A DNA stretch of 64,000 bases from contig VZTG01005248.1 in assembly GCA_013397845.1 (NCBI GenBank), positions 3,356,341-3,420,340 of the forward strand. Direction: 5' to 3'. The stretch is from Melanocharis versteri (taxonomy: Eukaryota > Chordata > Aves > Passeriformes > Melanocharitidae). Position 1 is the stretch's first letter, and the number at the start of each line of letters is the position of its first letter. The notes beneath the pieces were generated by a model. That model was given only the letters and a program-made list of their open reading frames with translations. It did not search any database and was not told the origin of the DNA. Both the position numbers and the translations under genes were made by a program. Shown one piece after another: positions 23,401-37,244 of the stretch.

Positions 23401-24954
23401 ATATTACCTTTGAAAGGCATACAGCTTTCACAGGAAGACACAATGTATCTGAGCTCTCTTTGTACCAGCTGCCAGTTTACTGTCTGATAAAAATTAGTGT
23501 TTGAAATTTCCATGTAAAACTCTACATTATATTATGTTTTAGAAAAATTTATCTGAAGAATAGATGTCTGAATCAGCATAAAATGTTTTTGGATCCCATC
23601 TCAAGCCATGTGGCAAACCATACCTCTTTCTGTGTTCCCATAGGTACCTTGGTTTGCTGTTAATAAAGATTTAAGACCTATGAAAAGTACCCCCTCTGAC
23701 AATATGTACCCATTTAAGTTTTAAATAAAGCATTTGTTAATCAAACCATTGTTTCTCAGCAGTGGCATTACAGTGAAAAGCAGGATGAGTGCATCCCACT
23801 TGTTTTAGAAATTTATTGATAGAATTTTTTTACTTGTTTTTTTTATGTTGAAGAAGATTGATTCTTTATAACCAAAATTTATCACAAAGAAAATTCAATA
23901 TCCAGCAGTGCAAGTAGAAAGTTAGAGGAAGAATTCCTATTGAATGCTTCCAGTCAGACCTATTTTGACAGTGGCAGCTTTCAAACAGTTTTGAGCCATA
24001 AATTTCTCTGGGATTACAATTTAAAGGCTGTTTGACAATTTTACCATGAGAGTCACTAGAGCTTAGCTCTTCTAGAGGACTTTGAGATTTGGGAAGACAA
24101 AGGAGGAAGTAGTATGAGACCAAGTTTTAACATAATGCAGTATTGCACAAAGCAGTAATTAAAGTTTTTGTACAGTCATATTACAAAACACTGCTGCAGA
24201 TGTCTACTCTAGAATAATCAATGTGGGCTACACAGGATCATTCCAAACATTCACAGGGTATACTCAGACCTAGCAACAAGTATATTTACGCATCATTTCT
24301 CTGGGCCAGTCTGTATTTCTGTAGGACAGTCTCTACTGTTTTCCTAAGATACTGCTCTCCTAACATTTAAATCTGCTCTTTTATCAGACCTGCCATTCTT
24401 TTGAGAAATCATACCAGGTGTTCAGGATACAAAACATTATTTATTCATGTAATCATAGATAACAGGTAAATATGGAAACCAAACAGTACTGAACAATTTT
24501 TTCTGCTAGGACCCATCAATGCCCTTCAGGGAGAGATGGTCTGTCGCCCCTTTGCAGTGCTTGTGCTCCCACAGAAGCAAACAGTGACAGCAGTAAAAAT
24601 TAACAGTTTTGATGAGTAAAACTTAATGGTTGATGTCCTTTAAAGCTGCAGCTCATATTCTCAAAAAGTGAAAAAAAAAATCCCAGAAGGCTAAGGACAC
24701 ATAAAAGTGACTTTATATGCTTAATAAGCTAACAAGGTGTTTAGCTACAAGAACACTCTGTTTACATGGCCATGGACAATAATTTTTGGGATATAAATAT
24801 ATCCTTGACACCTGTAATGACACAAATTCACTTAGCTACCCTTACATTGTAACAACTTTTGGTCATTGTCAGTCAAGATCTATCTGAACAAATGACCTAA
24901 GAATAAAAAAATCCATATCTATTACCTACTAGAAATCTTCTGGCTGCTTTTTTC

Positions 24955-25042
24955 TTTGGTTGGTTTTTTTTTTGTTTTTTTGGTTTTTTGGTTTTTTGGG
25001 TTTTTTGGTTTTTTTTGTTTTTTGGTTTTTTTGGTTTTTTTT
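24955..25042 (+). repeat. G/T-only tract, (T6-8GG)n
   Basis: Eighty-eight bases made only of T and G on the plus strand, mostly runs of six to eight T separated by GG. The minus strand is a C/A tract. Unit length varies, so this is a decayed satellite rather than a clean microsatellite. Confidence 0.92.
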
Positions 25043-27094
25043 AAATGAAAAAATAAAAGTAGTTTTAGTTAAGCAAATAAAGACTTAATCATATTTTAGG
25101 TAGGTAAATACATAAATATTGAATCAAGTCATGCGCAATTTCAGGAGGACTGTCTCTGAGAGAAAATCAACATTTTCTTACCCATGTGTTTAAATAAACT
25201 GGACTATGAGAGCTGAATTTCAACTAATGTCATGGTTAGACTGCATGATATGTAAAATACAGTAAAAGCACAGTATGAGACCAAAAAAGCTAGAACAATC
25301 ATGCCTTGTGAGGTCTCTAATAATAGTGTGCTTGAGGGTATTCAGCATATCAGAGTATTCAGGGTACTATAAGGTATACCCTAAGATGCTTCCATTACTG
25401 TATATATGACTATCAATAAGAACAGTTATTATATATATAGCCATTTATATCCTCAAAAAGCAGGTATTTGCAGGTTGGGGTTTTTTTTAAAAAAATACCT
25501 CCCTCCTTGAAATGAACTATGATACTAATATTATGCGGGATCACATGATATTAGTTCATTTTTTCAATTTTATGGGTACGTAATAAATGTGGTTGATTCA
25601 ACTTTAAAAACTCATATCCTCGTAACTCATAAAAGCAAATCAATTCACTTTAAGTGGTAAAACTGAAATTTGCTTTCAGTGGAAAACTGGATAGGAGCAA
25701 AGACAAAATACTAAATTATGCCTATGAGAAGAGATTTTCAGAGATGTCTGTCACGTATCGACATGCACATGTATACACTTTCTCCCTTGAGCAGTGTGAC
25801 CAAGTAAGCTTCCTTCTTCTAAGTACATTAACATCATCATCAACTTTATTAACACAAAGAAATTTTGCTGAGTCTCACTCTCAAAATTTTGCCAGTTTAT
25901 CTCTTCTGAGCCTAAATGTATATAGCTTGAAGGGGAGAACTTATTCTCAGAAGAACTAAATATAAATTTTTCTAATGTTTGTTCATGGTACTATTAGAAG
26001 AGTGACTTGAAAGCATTTCTTTATTATACCCCATTAAATATATATATATTCTGTTATACAATAATAACAGAGTAAGTTAATGTAAATCTGCTTTTTATGT
26101 AGCAAATGTTAATGTCATAAAATTTTCCCATAATTTCCCAAAATAAAAAGCAGTTAGAGTTTCCCCTTTAGCTTCTTTACTCTCCCAGGAAGTTCTCAGA
26201 TTGCAAAAATCTTATCTTTTTTGCAAAAACATTATATTTTTTCTCCTAATGTGACTTTTCCTTCAGTATAGTGCAACTGTAGGTACTTTTGAATACGGGG
26301 AAAACCAACTATGACAGCATTTATTAAGTGGTCAAGTATGAGTTGTGTCTAAAACTGACCTGTCAGCCCTTATATGATGCAAAGAAAGGAAATGAAACCT
26401 AATGTACAGGTTAATATTAACCGTCTATGTTTTATAAGGCCACTAATTAAATCTGTGGAACTGTTTATGCTCTGGTCTTGTTCTTGATACCACAGGTGTT
26501 TTTCCATGCTTTTTTACACTCTTCATGTCACATTTTTAAGTAACACTAGCCTGCCAATGAAGATTATATGATTTTCAGTTCTCATGGATCTTCATTTACC
26601 AAATAATCAAACTGTATAATCTTCATTGACTTCTGCTCTGTTTCCATCCCACAGTAAGCCAATGTCAGTTGTTCAACACCGTTAGTCTCCAAGCACTATA
26701 AAGTGTAACAGGCTGTCAAAATCACACTGTCATCATATTGGGAAAGAGATTGCAAGTAAGCGTGGGAAGGGGGTAGTTTTAAATTATTCCTGTCAACTGA
26801 TTTTAACAAAAGAAAATCATACAGTTGGAGTCTACCCCACTCAGGCTCCAGTGGTTTTCCCATGTTAGTGGAGCCACTGTATCCACTGCTGGTGGATTTT
26901 CATGCACAAAACTTGGAGCTAGCTGAAACATGAAGGTGGCTCTTTTAGTTTAGAAGTTACATACTCTTTTAACTAAAAAGACTTAATTACTAAGTCTGTG
27001 ATTCCAAGCTCTGCAGTCCCTATGATGGAGAGTGAACTGCACTGTGGTCTGGGGTTTCAGCTAGAAAACTAAATTGAGAATACCATTCCTAAAC

Positions 27095-27490
27095 CAAGAC
27101 ACTGCTCCACTGTGGACATTCATAGGATAAAGGGGCACAGCCCCGCTCATCATGGTCTTCACCACAAGCTGCAGGGGAATCTCTGCTCAAGAGCCTGGAG
27201 CACCTCCTCCCTGGCCTTCTTCAGTGACCTGGGTGTCTGCAGGTCTGGCTCTCTCATATTCTCACTCCTCTCTTGTCTGGCTGCAACTACTTCTGCATAA
27301 TAATTTTCTCTTTCCTTCTTAATTATGTTATCCTAGAGGCACTACCACCATCCCTGATGGGCATGGTCCTAGTGAGCCAGCACCGAGTCCATCTTGGAGT
27401 CAGGTGTCATTGGACAAATGCCTTCTGGCAGCATCTCAGAGAAGCCACCCCTGTAGTCCCCTGCTGCCACGACATTGTCAAATCCAATTT
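27095..27490 (-). mobile_element. Putative avian LTR fragment, unassigned family
   Basis: This moderately GC-richer block stands out from its AT-rich surroundings. Read on the minus strand it contains 'tacaggggtggcttctctga', 'ggtggtagtgcctctaggat', 'aacataattaagaag' and 'gaggaggtgctccaggctct'. I recognise this order of phrases from a common dispersed bird repeat with an LTR-like layout and a TATA-like ataacataattaag. I cannot name the family, and the ends are approximate. Two short open frames (27112-27300, 27273-27518) are incidental. Confidence 0.45.
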
Positions 27491-28342
27491 TAATTATTTT
27501 TCATCTAATACTACATAATTATACTTATAATTAAAAAGAGTAATAATTTTCCTGAATAAGTTCAGAGTTCACCACCTACGCATGGCACATGATGGAAAGA
27601 CTACACCCAAATTTTAAACAACTGGAAAAAAAGCTCATATTTCAAAGTAATTTAACATATCATATGCTAAAAAAAAGGCAATATCTTTTGACATTTATAA
27701 AATATCCATACTATATTATAATACACATGCAACTTGTTTGTTACCACCTGTTAAAAATATGTACTAAAAATATGTTATTCACTATAAATAAACCTCTTGG
27801 AAGAAATTGAGATTGCCTTTTCAATATGTGCAACACACTGCTACTGTTAATGAAGCATCTGAATAAAAAGTAGTCACATTTTTTGTGTTCAGTGCAACCT
27901 TTGGTCACTCACAATGCTGGGAAATGCAAGATGGTGTTCATTTTATTGACTGTTTAACAGAGTTCAGTTCATCATATTTTACCTGACTCCATTTTCCTCT
28001 GATCTCATAAGAAGAAGGGAAAGACGTGCTCAGGTAACTGACTCAGTGCTTCTAGTTTTGCTTTGCTTCAGGAATTTATAAAAATGGAAACATAGGAAAA
28101 GGTAGTTTTTGAAATGTTAATGCCATTGCAAAAAATCAGTTAGTATATCAATTACGCTGAACAGTAGGCAACATCTAAATCAGTCCTCAGGACCACTCAA
28201 TTCACTTTGATGACTATTCTGTCAGCAAATGAAGGAATACCTTACTGAACTGACAGAAACTGCTAAACATCCTTGAAGACCATTGAAACCACCTCACCCT
28301 AAAAGATGCAAATTTTCAACCAGAGTTGAACCTCATAATTTG

Positions 28343-28440
28343 AAAAACAAAACAAAACAAAAACAACAACAACAAAACAAACAACAACAAAAAAAACCAC
28401 AAAAAAAACCAACAACAAAAACAAACAAAAAAACCCCAAA
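28343..28440 (+). repeat. A/C-only tract, (CAA/CAAA)n
   Basis: Ninety-eight consecutive bases with only A and C on the plus strand, built from variable caa, caaa and caaaa units. Confidence 0.95.
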
Positions 28441-29455
28441 GACAAGATCATAGTTCTGTCTTTTCTTATCTCACACCCATTAGGTGTCAGCTGATCACCT
28501 ACATTTGTATTTCTGTCAGATCCATCACTGAAGGAGATCAGTGCTACTCATTCGGCCCTCGACCTCCTGATGAGACAGATTGATCCCTTGGATCTCTGGA
28601 AATGTTTCTCTCATGTAATAGTTTTGAAATTATTTATCACAAGAGAGAAAGCTACTTAAAATTAATGATGCTGGGATTTTTTATTAGGAGGGAATATTTT
28701 GATCTGCTACAAGTGCATCTGCTTTGGATCAGATACATAACCACAGAAAGCAATTAAAAGATTAATATTTTCGCCAGCTAATGATCTGATCTACCACATC
28801 CGAAGCTATTCTTTATCTACGGTCTAGATTAATTTCATTATAGCTGTTGTATTGTAGAAAGGCTAAAAGATTGAAAAAGGAGATGTGTTCCCTTTGTGTA
28901 CTAGTGTAATTAATACTGGTAATCTTCATGCATTTTTAGATTCTCTTTGTTCTATAATATGAAATTATTGTAAAAAATTTTTCTCGAAGATTTGTGCTTT
29001 GTAATGTGTTTGTTATAGATTTTTTAGTTGGTTTTATTGAAAACAAGCTATTTGAAAACTGGGGGTTCCATCTGAAGTCAAAATATTATGCACAGGGGTT
29101 TTTTTTTATTAGTACGAGTAGCATGGCATGAGAACTGATTTGAGGAGGTGTGTTCAGCAAGTGTCAGGTATATATTTTGTATGTAAATTCAGACATACTA
29201 GGAATTTTAACATTAATGCCATTTTGGCTTTCAATGACTGTTTATGGCTTTGACAAGTAGTCCATGTCATTAGGAAAAGTGGAAATTGATTCTCAGGCCC
29301 ACACTCTCATTTGCCTTTTCTAGTAGTCTAAATATTTTGCAGTTTTACTGTATTTTCTGTATTATGCATATGCCATATGTGACCTTTGGTGCAAGCAGCA
29401 TCTTCTTGCTGTTTGTAAAACCACATTACTCGACAAAAAAATTGTTCTCTAAATT

Positions 29456-29489
29456 TACATATATAGCTACACATATGTAGCTGTATGTA
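29456..29489. repeat. Imperfect hairpin
   Basis: tacatatatagctac at 29456-29470, a six-base spacer, then gtagctgtatgta at 29477-29489. The arms pair except for a small bulge. It has no obvious role. Confidence 0.7.
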
Positions 29490-32400
29490 ATGTATGAACA
29501 TTGGTAACTTTCCATTTGGTACCAAACAATTATACATCATGATATATCATGAGATATATAAATGCCAGTGTATTTATCCAGTACATGGAGACAACTGGTT
29601 TTAAATATAGCATAAACTTCGATAGGACTAGTCACCTAATGTCATCATTGACAGGAATATATGAAACAGCCTCTACTTAAATAACCTTTTCAAAAAACCC
29701 AGAGATGAGTTATGAGAGACTGAAAAAAGAATACAGTTAAAAGAATGAATCACTTTTTCATTTTCCCTGTTAACAAGGAATTCTCAGTTTTGTTGGCACT
29801 GCAATAGAAAGATTTAGACTTCTATCACTATTTACTGGGTTTTTCAGTGCCACCTTTTTAGATCACTTTTTTGTCACTCTGTGTCTGCTCTGAAGATAAC
29901 AGGTACCAACTCTATTTGACGCAAAATAGCTGCCTGACAAGTCCCTTGGAAGATACCCATCTTATCCAAGTAAACGTTTTCCCACATACTGAGAATTACC
30001 ATTTCTAAACTTGTAGACACATAAGTACGTGTTTTGCATGACCGAAAGCTAAGAATGCAATAACGAATGGGTAGCCTTGCACATAGAGGAGCAAATATAA
30101 ATATTGTTTTTTTTTTCTTTAATTCCACCCAAAGAGAGTGTATAGAGTATACAGAATCAACAATGCAAAAGCCTAAACACTTCAAGACTAATACTCATGA
30201 TGAATTATACACATGTGCTAGTATGAGAGGTAAACGTACTAAAAAACACTTTATGAAAGCACCATAAATTGTTAAACACACTCACAAATTGTTTCAATAT
30301 TCATTATTATGGCTATCTATGTTGTAGTTCTTCAGAATTAAGGATCAAGAAGAGTTTCAGTTGCAAAGCAGGAAGCTCTATACTGGAAATTAGTAGATGT
30401 TAAGGTAACATCATTCATTTGACCAAAATAGCTTCTCCCAGATCATCCCAGACAAGTTCACATGCACCAGGTACTGAGAAAATCAGCAATAGACAAAGAT
30501 TTTCAAGATTTTATCACAATGACATCCAGTGGAAGCTATGCAATTTCAAGCTATGCGATGACACTGACTTCCTAGATGTCATCTCTTCATGGAACTCATA
30601 ATACCAAGTTATATCTTCTGTAGAGAGCTACAGTCTTTCTGCTGCATGAGCCACTGTGATGCACTGTAAAAATCTCTAGCTACTGCATACTTTGGACATA
30701 TGTCCAGCTGAGAATCCTTCAATGCATATGTGACTGCTGACAAAATACCTCAAAATCTATAGATCCCTTAAATCAAGCAACTGGCATTTGTTTTTCTGCC
30801 AAAAACTTCCAATTTTTTGTGCTATTTTTGACAAAAATTGAGTGTTCCAATAAAAAGCAACCATTGCAAAGAAAATAAAAGAAGAATTTTCATTTTAATC
30901 CGCATTTTGTGTCAGAAAAACAAAAGGAAGAATAGAGCATAAAGTTGGCAAAAAGGATTTTAGTTTGTTTTTTTTTTTTTTTCTGACACCCCTAGTAACT
31001 CTGTTCTTAAGGATGTTTGTCCAAGCATTTTAACCAGCCATGTCCTCAAAAGCAGAATATGTCTAAAAGCTAGGAAGAGTCACTGGAAAAGCTGATTCAA
31101 CACAGCCTTGAGAACAAGTAGAAATGGAATATTTCAAGGCAATTGAAATTTGTCCCAAACAAAGAAACTGGAATTTGTTTACCTGAATTTAAAAATCACC
31201 AGCTACTCATTAATCCTGGACATTTCTAATGAATGAAAGAAAAATGCTTTTGCAAAAACACATTACCAAGACAGATTAGTAAAGCCTCACCCCTAAGACT
31301 TACTAAATTTTGCATATTATTATTATTATACAGCTATAGCATTACTATGGAAGAAAAAAAATCAGATGTGGCAGTAGAGTAAGAAGCTTCTAACCACAGA
31401 ATAAAAACACTACCAGCAATGCCTTAAGACAGGGCTTTTCCTGTGAATGTGATGTCAGAAGGTTCTTGTCATTATCAGTCCTCTATTAAAGTGCCTTTTT
31501 CAGAGACTTTGTGATTGCAGTTGCCATTGCCAGATACAGAACAGCCAGCTGAATAGAGTTTGAAGATCATCACTGGGTTAGGAAAATGTTATATTCATCA
31601 TTAAAATTCAGCCATAATTCTAATTTCGTAACACAATTGTAGAAAAGGACATTGTACTTGAATGGGCTTTTACAGAGATTCTAGAAAAGAAAATTGCTAA
31701 GTCTTATAAAAGCCAGCTGTTTGAAAGATAGATTAGACATGCGAAAATGGCTCAAGAGAAACCATTCAACGTATTAGAAGTCTTCAGATTTTGTAATGAT
31801 TTCCCTGTAATAAGGAAAAAGAGTAAAACAGGCCAAAGAAGCGGTAAATAAATTTAGGTGTAGAAGCTGCTATGGCCAGACAACACAAAAAAAAAAATCC
31901 ATACTAAAGGATTATATATCGCAACACAATTTCAAGAGATTACTATGGTGTCTATGAGAAGGAAAGATAAATTGCATTAAAGTCATGAGATAACATTTTC
32001 AAGAGTGCCTCAGGGAGTATTCAGAATGGCTTACTTATCTTGAGACTTTAATTTCCCTGAACTCCGTCTGTAGGCAGTGTGTGAGAATGATCTTTCCAGA
32101 AGGAAATTCAGACTGGCTAAGAAGGCTCTTTACTTTGAAACACATCTGTTTGGGAGTCCAGAGCAATGCAGAAACAATGATAGCCATAAATATTTTTTCA
32201 GCCAAACATGCTTTTCCACAAAAACCATTCCTTTATTTAATGATAAGAAAACTTTTTTCTGAACTGATCTCTTTTCAAGTCTAATTTTGATTTGATTAAA
32301 AAAAGAAATAATGAATCTCTTTTGGCATGTATGGAAGGTACTTTCTTTTGGGAGGGTCAAAGAAAAAGTGAATTATTAACATAACTTTTCTTAAATTGAT

Positions 32401-34849
32401 ATTACATATTAGAGAGAAGAATACACTAAGACTTCCATATTTTTGTTGCTGGCTAGGTGCCACAGTGGATAAAACCTGGGTGGGATTTTTGCCTCTATTC
32501 TATCAGAAGAAACCAAAAGTTTATTAAATATCAGCTGAGGAGCATGAAAAAGGAATTTGGGTTTCTTCATGATTAAACTGCTTTCCTTCTTTGATACTTT
32601 CCAGTACACTACCAGCTGTAGTGTAATTTGAATCACAAGAAATTTTTATTACCAGTTTTAATGGTAAAGAAGTTAACATGTCAACACATTTTAAGTTCAC
32701 AATTTGTCAATTGGTACAAAAGTGATAGTTAGGAGAAAGTTTTATCTGGATAAATAAAGAGAATGACAGCAATACCTTCCTCCCTAAAACGGGGAGGTAG
32801 TAAAAGTGGATTGGAGAGATACAGAGTACTTCAATACTAGTAGGAATCCAGCTGGTCAGAAAGTTCTCAAAAGTTTACTCTGTCCATCCTCGTTTCAGTG
32901 TTCATGTTCTTACTTTGATAGATATGTATGTATTATGTGGATATGTCCATCAAGCACATACAAACATAAAATGGATATTTCAAAAAGATAGAATTAAAAC
33001 AGATAAAATAGATAAAAATAGATAGTGTTAAAATGCTCAGAACTGTTTGGTGGTGAAACACAGCTTCCTTCTTTGTTCCACTAGTATTTATCTACTTTAG
33101 ATACTACTGATATATATCTATGCTAATCAATAAATATCATAATCAAAATTATTATGTACATCAAAAGTGTACATCAAAATACAATTGGAATATTCCATAT
33201 TCCTTGCTGCAGTTATTATTAACCTAAGAGACTGGGGTCTATAGGATGTACTAAAATTCTGAATCAAACTCAAGACTTTGTGCTAAAGCACTTCTATTAC
33301 AGCACTCTGATGTGGTTTCATTGGAATACCTAAGGGTTAAACATATCAGTCTTGTTCTTATAGAAGTCATTATCCACAGAAAGCTGAACTGTAGTCTGGT
33401 TGCACACAATGTCAATTTAGAAGTCATTTGCTTCCAGTAGAATCACTCATTATATGAAGGTAAAGGCAGAGTTATTAGTATCTGCTTATTAGGTCAAATA
33501 CTCTGGCCAAAGAAGAATTTAAAGTCTGAGATTATTTACTGAGAAAGTCTCCACATTTTTATGTGGTTGTCTTCTGTAAATAGGATAAAAATACTGCTGT
33601 GATATGCACTTAAGTGTGTGAAAGATTATGTGGAAAAAATGTGGAGGAATTTCTGTCACCACTGTTTTGCTTATATATTCATAATCTAAAAATGTAATGC
33701 CTTAGAAAAAGCCTGTATTGCCAGAGTTATCATAAAGAAACTTTTATTTTATTTACTTTCTTTCTATAATTTTGTGTGGCATTTCTAAATTTACCTTGAC
33801 AGTATGACTTCTGTAATTAAATTCAGAATTATTCAAAGCAAAATAGCAAAAATATTATGAAGGTTGTTTTCAAAAGGTGTTATGACATTTCCAAGGTTAT
33901 ACTAATGACAACATCTGCATTACAGGAATCGCAAAGTAAAATCATAAATACCGATCACGGCTGAGAGACAACTGTGTGTTACAGAATATGAAGATTAATA
34001 AATGCCAAACTCCCAGAAATAGAAAGAGTAAAAGAGGCAGAAGGGAAATACTCATGTGTCCTCTGATAGGCAAAAAGAAGTAAAGATTACCAAGTAACCG
34101 ATTTAGTCTCATTAAGTACGAGAAATACAAAAATAAAGGAAGTCTATCAGAACTATGTAAATGGAGTGAGTAAAGGAAGAGAACTTAAAACATTGATCCA
34201 GCAGATAACTTATTTTAAAAGAAAACAACCAACAAACACAAACCTATAGGAGTTTTGTATCTAACAAGGAGTTCAGTAGAGAATATTGAAAAATTATTGA
34301 CTGGGCTGATAAAAAATAATATCAATTAAATTCATGCTAAAAATATTAAAATTTTGTAGCATAGGTCCTGATTTTAATCTCAGCTGAAATAGAATAAACT
34401 TAAGACAAATATATTTATTTGGGAAATAAAACATGTAAGTAAAGTACCATTTGTCTTGCTCTAAACATATTTCCAAATAAATTCTTTTTTTTTAATATTA
34501 TGGATAAGTAATTTTATGTCAATATTGTAAAAATTATTCCTGTGAAGGAGGTAATATTCCAGTTTTGTCCACAGATGTGGTTATCTACTAAGAATATGGG
34601 GTAGCTTAATTCAGTTTCTTTCTTTGCATAGGTTTTAATTTATCCCTTCAAGTATAGTGACCTCTGGAGGCATAAAGACTAAGAGGTGCAAGCGAAACAT
34701 GCAGGAAAATTAAAATTATATCAGCAGGCCATGAAATGGTTTACATTCTTTGTCGTAATCTGTTAGTCCTCTTGGTATCAGAAATAAACCAATAACTGAA
34801 AGAGAGAGTGTAGCAATGACCTTCTGTCCCCCTGTTTAATGCCTTTGAG

Positions 34850-35310
34850 GTCCTATTAGAGCAATTTCACGTTGTTTAATATTGAGCCAATGATCATGAA
34901 AATGTTAATGCATAAAAATATGCAACAAGATTTCCAGTGAGAATGGTAATTCCCGAGATATGCAAAAGCACTTGTGGCTTTCCCGTCTATTAACAAATTG
35001 GTGAAACTACAATTAATTTCCTTTCCTTTTATGAAGACTCAGCAGCACTGTTTTCCTCCCAAGTCAAAAGGAACATTTTGAATCAAACATTAATTACAGA
35101 TTTTCAGTTTGGATAGGAATCTTCTTCCCCCAGACAAACACGAATTTTAGCTCGCATAATTTCTTGAAGGTCATAATGACCTGCAAACGTTCAGTTACTT
35201 GTACAGTTTTCTGTTAAGGTCAGTTGATTTGCATTCATTTTATGTTAATGAAGTTTGAATTCTAAGCCACTCCCAATTTATGATGCTCAGAGGAAGAGAT
35301 AAAAAGCTCA
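34850..35310. other. Candidate conserved non-coding element
   Basis: There is no repeat signature and no coding frame. The sequence is complex and dense in homeodomain-type taat/atta cores. It has an octamer ATTTGCAT at 35227-35234, the reverse-oriented ATGCAAAT lies nearby at 35853-35860, and 'atatgcaa' occurs twice around 34920-34970. This composition resembles developmental enhancers in gene deserts, but conservation cannot be judged from one sequence. Confidence 0.22.
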
Positions 35311-36012
35311 TCACCCATCATTTTAAACATGAACAGTGGTCTCTGTGTGGATTTAAAATGCTGGCTGTTTTATAGCGCTATCCATTGTATATTCCTGCAT
35401 CATTAATAGGAAAGGTCAAGCAATATTTACTTATATTGGACAGGAACCTCATGAAACTATCACCATGAAAGTATTCCTGAGACTACTAAACTGATACGTG
35501 TGCAATACTGGTTAAATCACTGCTCAGTACAAGCACAAACACTACTGTAGAGTTCCAGCTCAACTCCTGTCCTCACACACAGATACTTTATAAAGCAAAG
35601 CTAGTTCCACCAAACAAGAAAGGTCTTCTTCATGGAGACAATATTATAAATTCAAGAAAGAATAAATGTGTTCCAGAGATATGAAATGCCGAGCTTTGTC
35701 CTTAATATTAACGGCTTATTTATAATTAGAAGATTGTTTTCTATGCAGAGAAACTATAATTTTCAGCCCTTTGTTTTATTTGATAATCATGAACTCAGAG
35801 CACAAACTCAATTGTCGTGAGATATTTGATCTTTCAGAGGTGAAATCTCTTTATGCAAATAATTTCCTTGTAGGGAAAAAGATGTTATAATAATATAATA
35901 TTGTTATAATAATGTCATAATAATAGCATTAAAACAAATTTTAAAAAACAATAGAGGCAGGGATTCAAGTAATTTCCTTCTCTCGCATACCAAATATTCA
36001 AAAAGAAAGTGT

Positions 36013-36116
36013 CTGGACATTGCCTTGGTCAACCTGCTCTAGATGACCCTGCTTGAGTAGGGAGGTTGGACCAGATGACCTCCAGACATCCTTTCCAGCC
36101 TCAACCATCCTGTGAA
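36013..36116 (+). mobile_element. CR1 LINE 3' tail fragment
   Basis: Plus-strand phrases 'tggtcaacctgctctagatg', 'accctgcttgagtaggg', 'ggttggaccagatgacctcc' and 'cctttccagcctcaaccat', ending at tcctgtgaaag, match a common CR1 3' end. It is about 100 bp and heavily 5'-truncated. Confidence 0.9.
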
Positions 36117-37226
36117 AGCATCACCCTAAAAAAGATAATTCCCATTTGAAAATGGAAAACCAAAGTATCTCTTTTTTTGACATTTTTTTAGTGGATAAAA
36201 TATCAACTAAATATATAATAGCCTACTATCTCTAGGAATACACCTGCAATTGAAGGAAAAAATACTTGGCCATATAACATATTTTAATGTCCATGTCTCT
36301 GAAGGAAGAGCTCAAATGTGCCTGATAATTGCCATTCAGTAGAATCACTCATATTTTTTCTGGGAGTACCCAGAAAACAACCTGATGGAAGACAATGTCT
36401 TTAAAGTTTCCTGAGTTCCTCAAAGACATTATTATCTGGATGTGGAATGAACACATACCACAGCAAAACAGTACATCAGCAGTATGAATAGCTTCTTATG
36501 TGCCTGCTTTCAGAATGGCTTAAACTTCCCTGACTGTTATGCATGGGGACACCCCTTGATTGTATCCTTGATGAGGCTGACCCACTGTTGGCTCACTTTG
36601 GGAGTCTCCTAGGAAACGTCAAACTGCTTCACCATGAGCTTTGTCCACTCCAGCTCCACAAACCAGACAGCACACAACAGACTTTTCTTAGAACACACTG
36701 CAGAAGTTCATGTCCAAGACCCAGGAGCAGAATATTTGGCTGTCCTTAATGCATACCTTTAATGGATCCAGCTAAATGATTCTCTCCTCAAGCAGGAAAA
36801 AGCCATTTTTATTGTATTACAAAATTGAAATAATAAATAATAATAACAGAAGAGGCAAAGTAGCTCTCCCCGTAACACACTAGCTACCTTGTTTGTCCTA
36901 CGGATAACAAATGCTTACAGCCAGAAAGTATTCCCAGCTCCCAGGAAGACAAAGGTGTACATATTTATAGTGAGATTCAATTACTCCAATAAAATGCCTT
37001 GCTGTACATCAAAAATCCTGAAAATACACCTAAAGACAAGAAAGACAAAACAAGCAGATTTCCCTTTGCTTCACAGCCACTATCAATACATGTTTTCAAA
37101 CCCACTGCCACTAATACAGCACAGGCAGATGAAAAGTTCTGCTAAAGCAAAGAAATAGATGATCAAAAACTGAATAATTTGTCAATGTATAAGTTACTGA
37201 TGCCCTGCATCTCTGGTAAATAATGT

Positions 37227-37244
37227 AAAAAAAAAAAAAAAAAA
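37227..37244 (+). repeat. Poly(A)18
   Basis: Eighteen consecutive A bases. No retrotransposon body is recognisable upstream, so there is no reason to call it a retrogene tail. Confidence 0.9.

Larger units (their letters stand above)
14094..27094. other. Long unique AT-rich non-coding stretch
   Basis: About 13 kb without a recognisable gene or full-length dispersed repeat. It contains a perfect hairpin (14129-14168), small microsatellites (15187-15272, 15728-15746), a purine tract (17427-17464) and a G/T-only tract (24955-25042). All open frames are 101 codons or shorter with no recognisable domain. The longest (25654-25959) shows no signal peptide, membrane segment or motif. Confidence 0.5.
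27491..36012. other. Unique AT-rich non-coding DNA
   Basis: No gene was recognised. It contains an A/C-only tract (28343-28440), an imperfect hairpin (29456-29489), poly-T at 30969-30982, a taataa-rich patch at 35885-35930 and two stretches that look like candidate conserved non-coding DNA (28500-28870 and 34850-35310). All open frames are 103 codons or shorter and are not convincing. Confidence 0.5.

Noticed and set aside
29537..29552. 16-bp perfect palindrome tcatgatatatcatga
   Set aside because: About one perfect 16-bp palindrome is expected by chance in a window of this size.
37227..37244. Poly(A) as a retrogene tail
   Set aside because: No cDNA-like body or flanking duplication was found.
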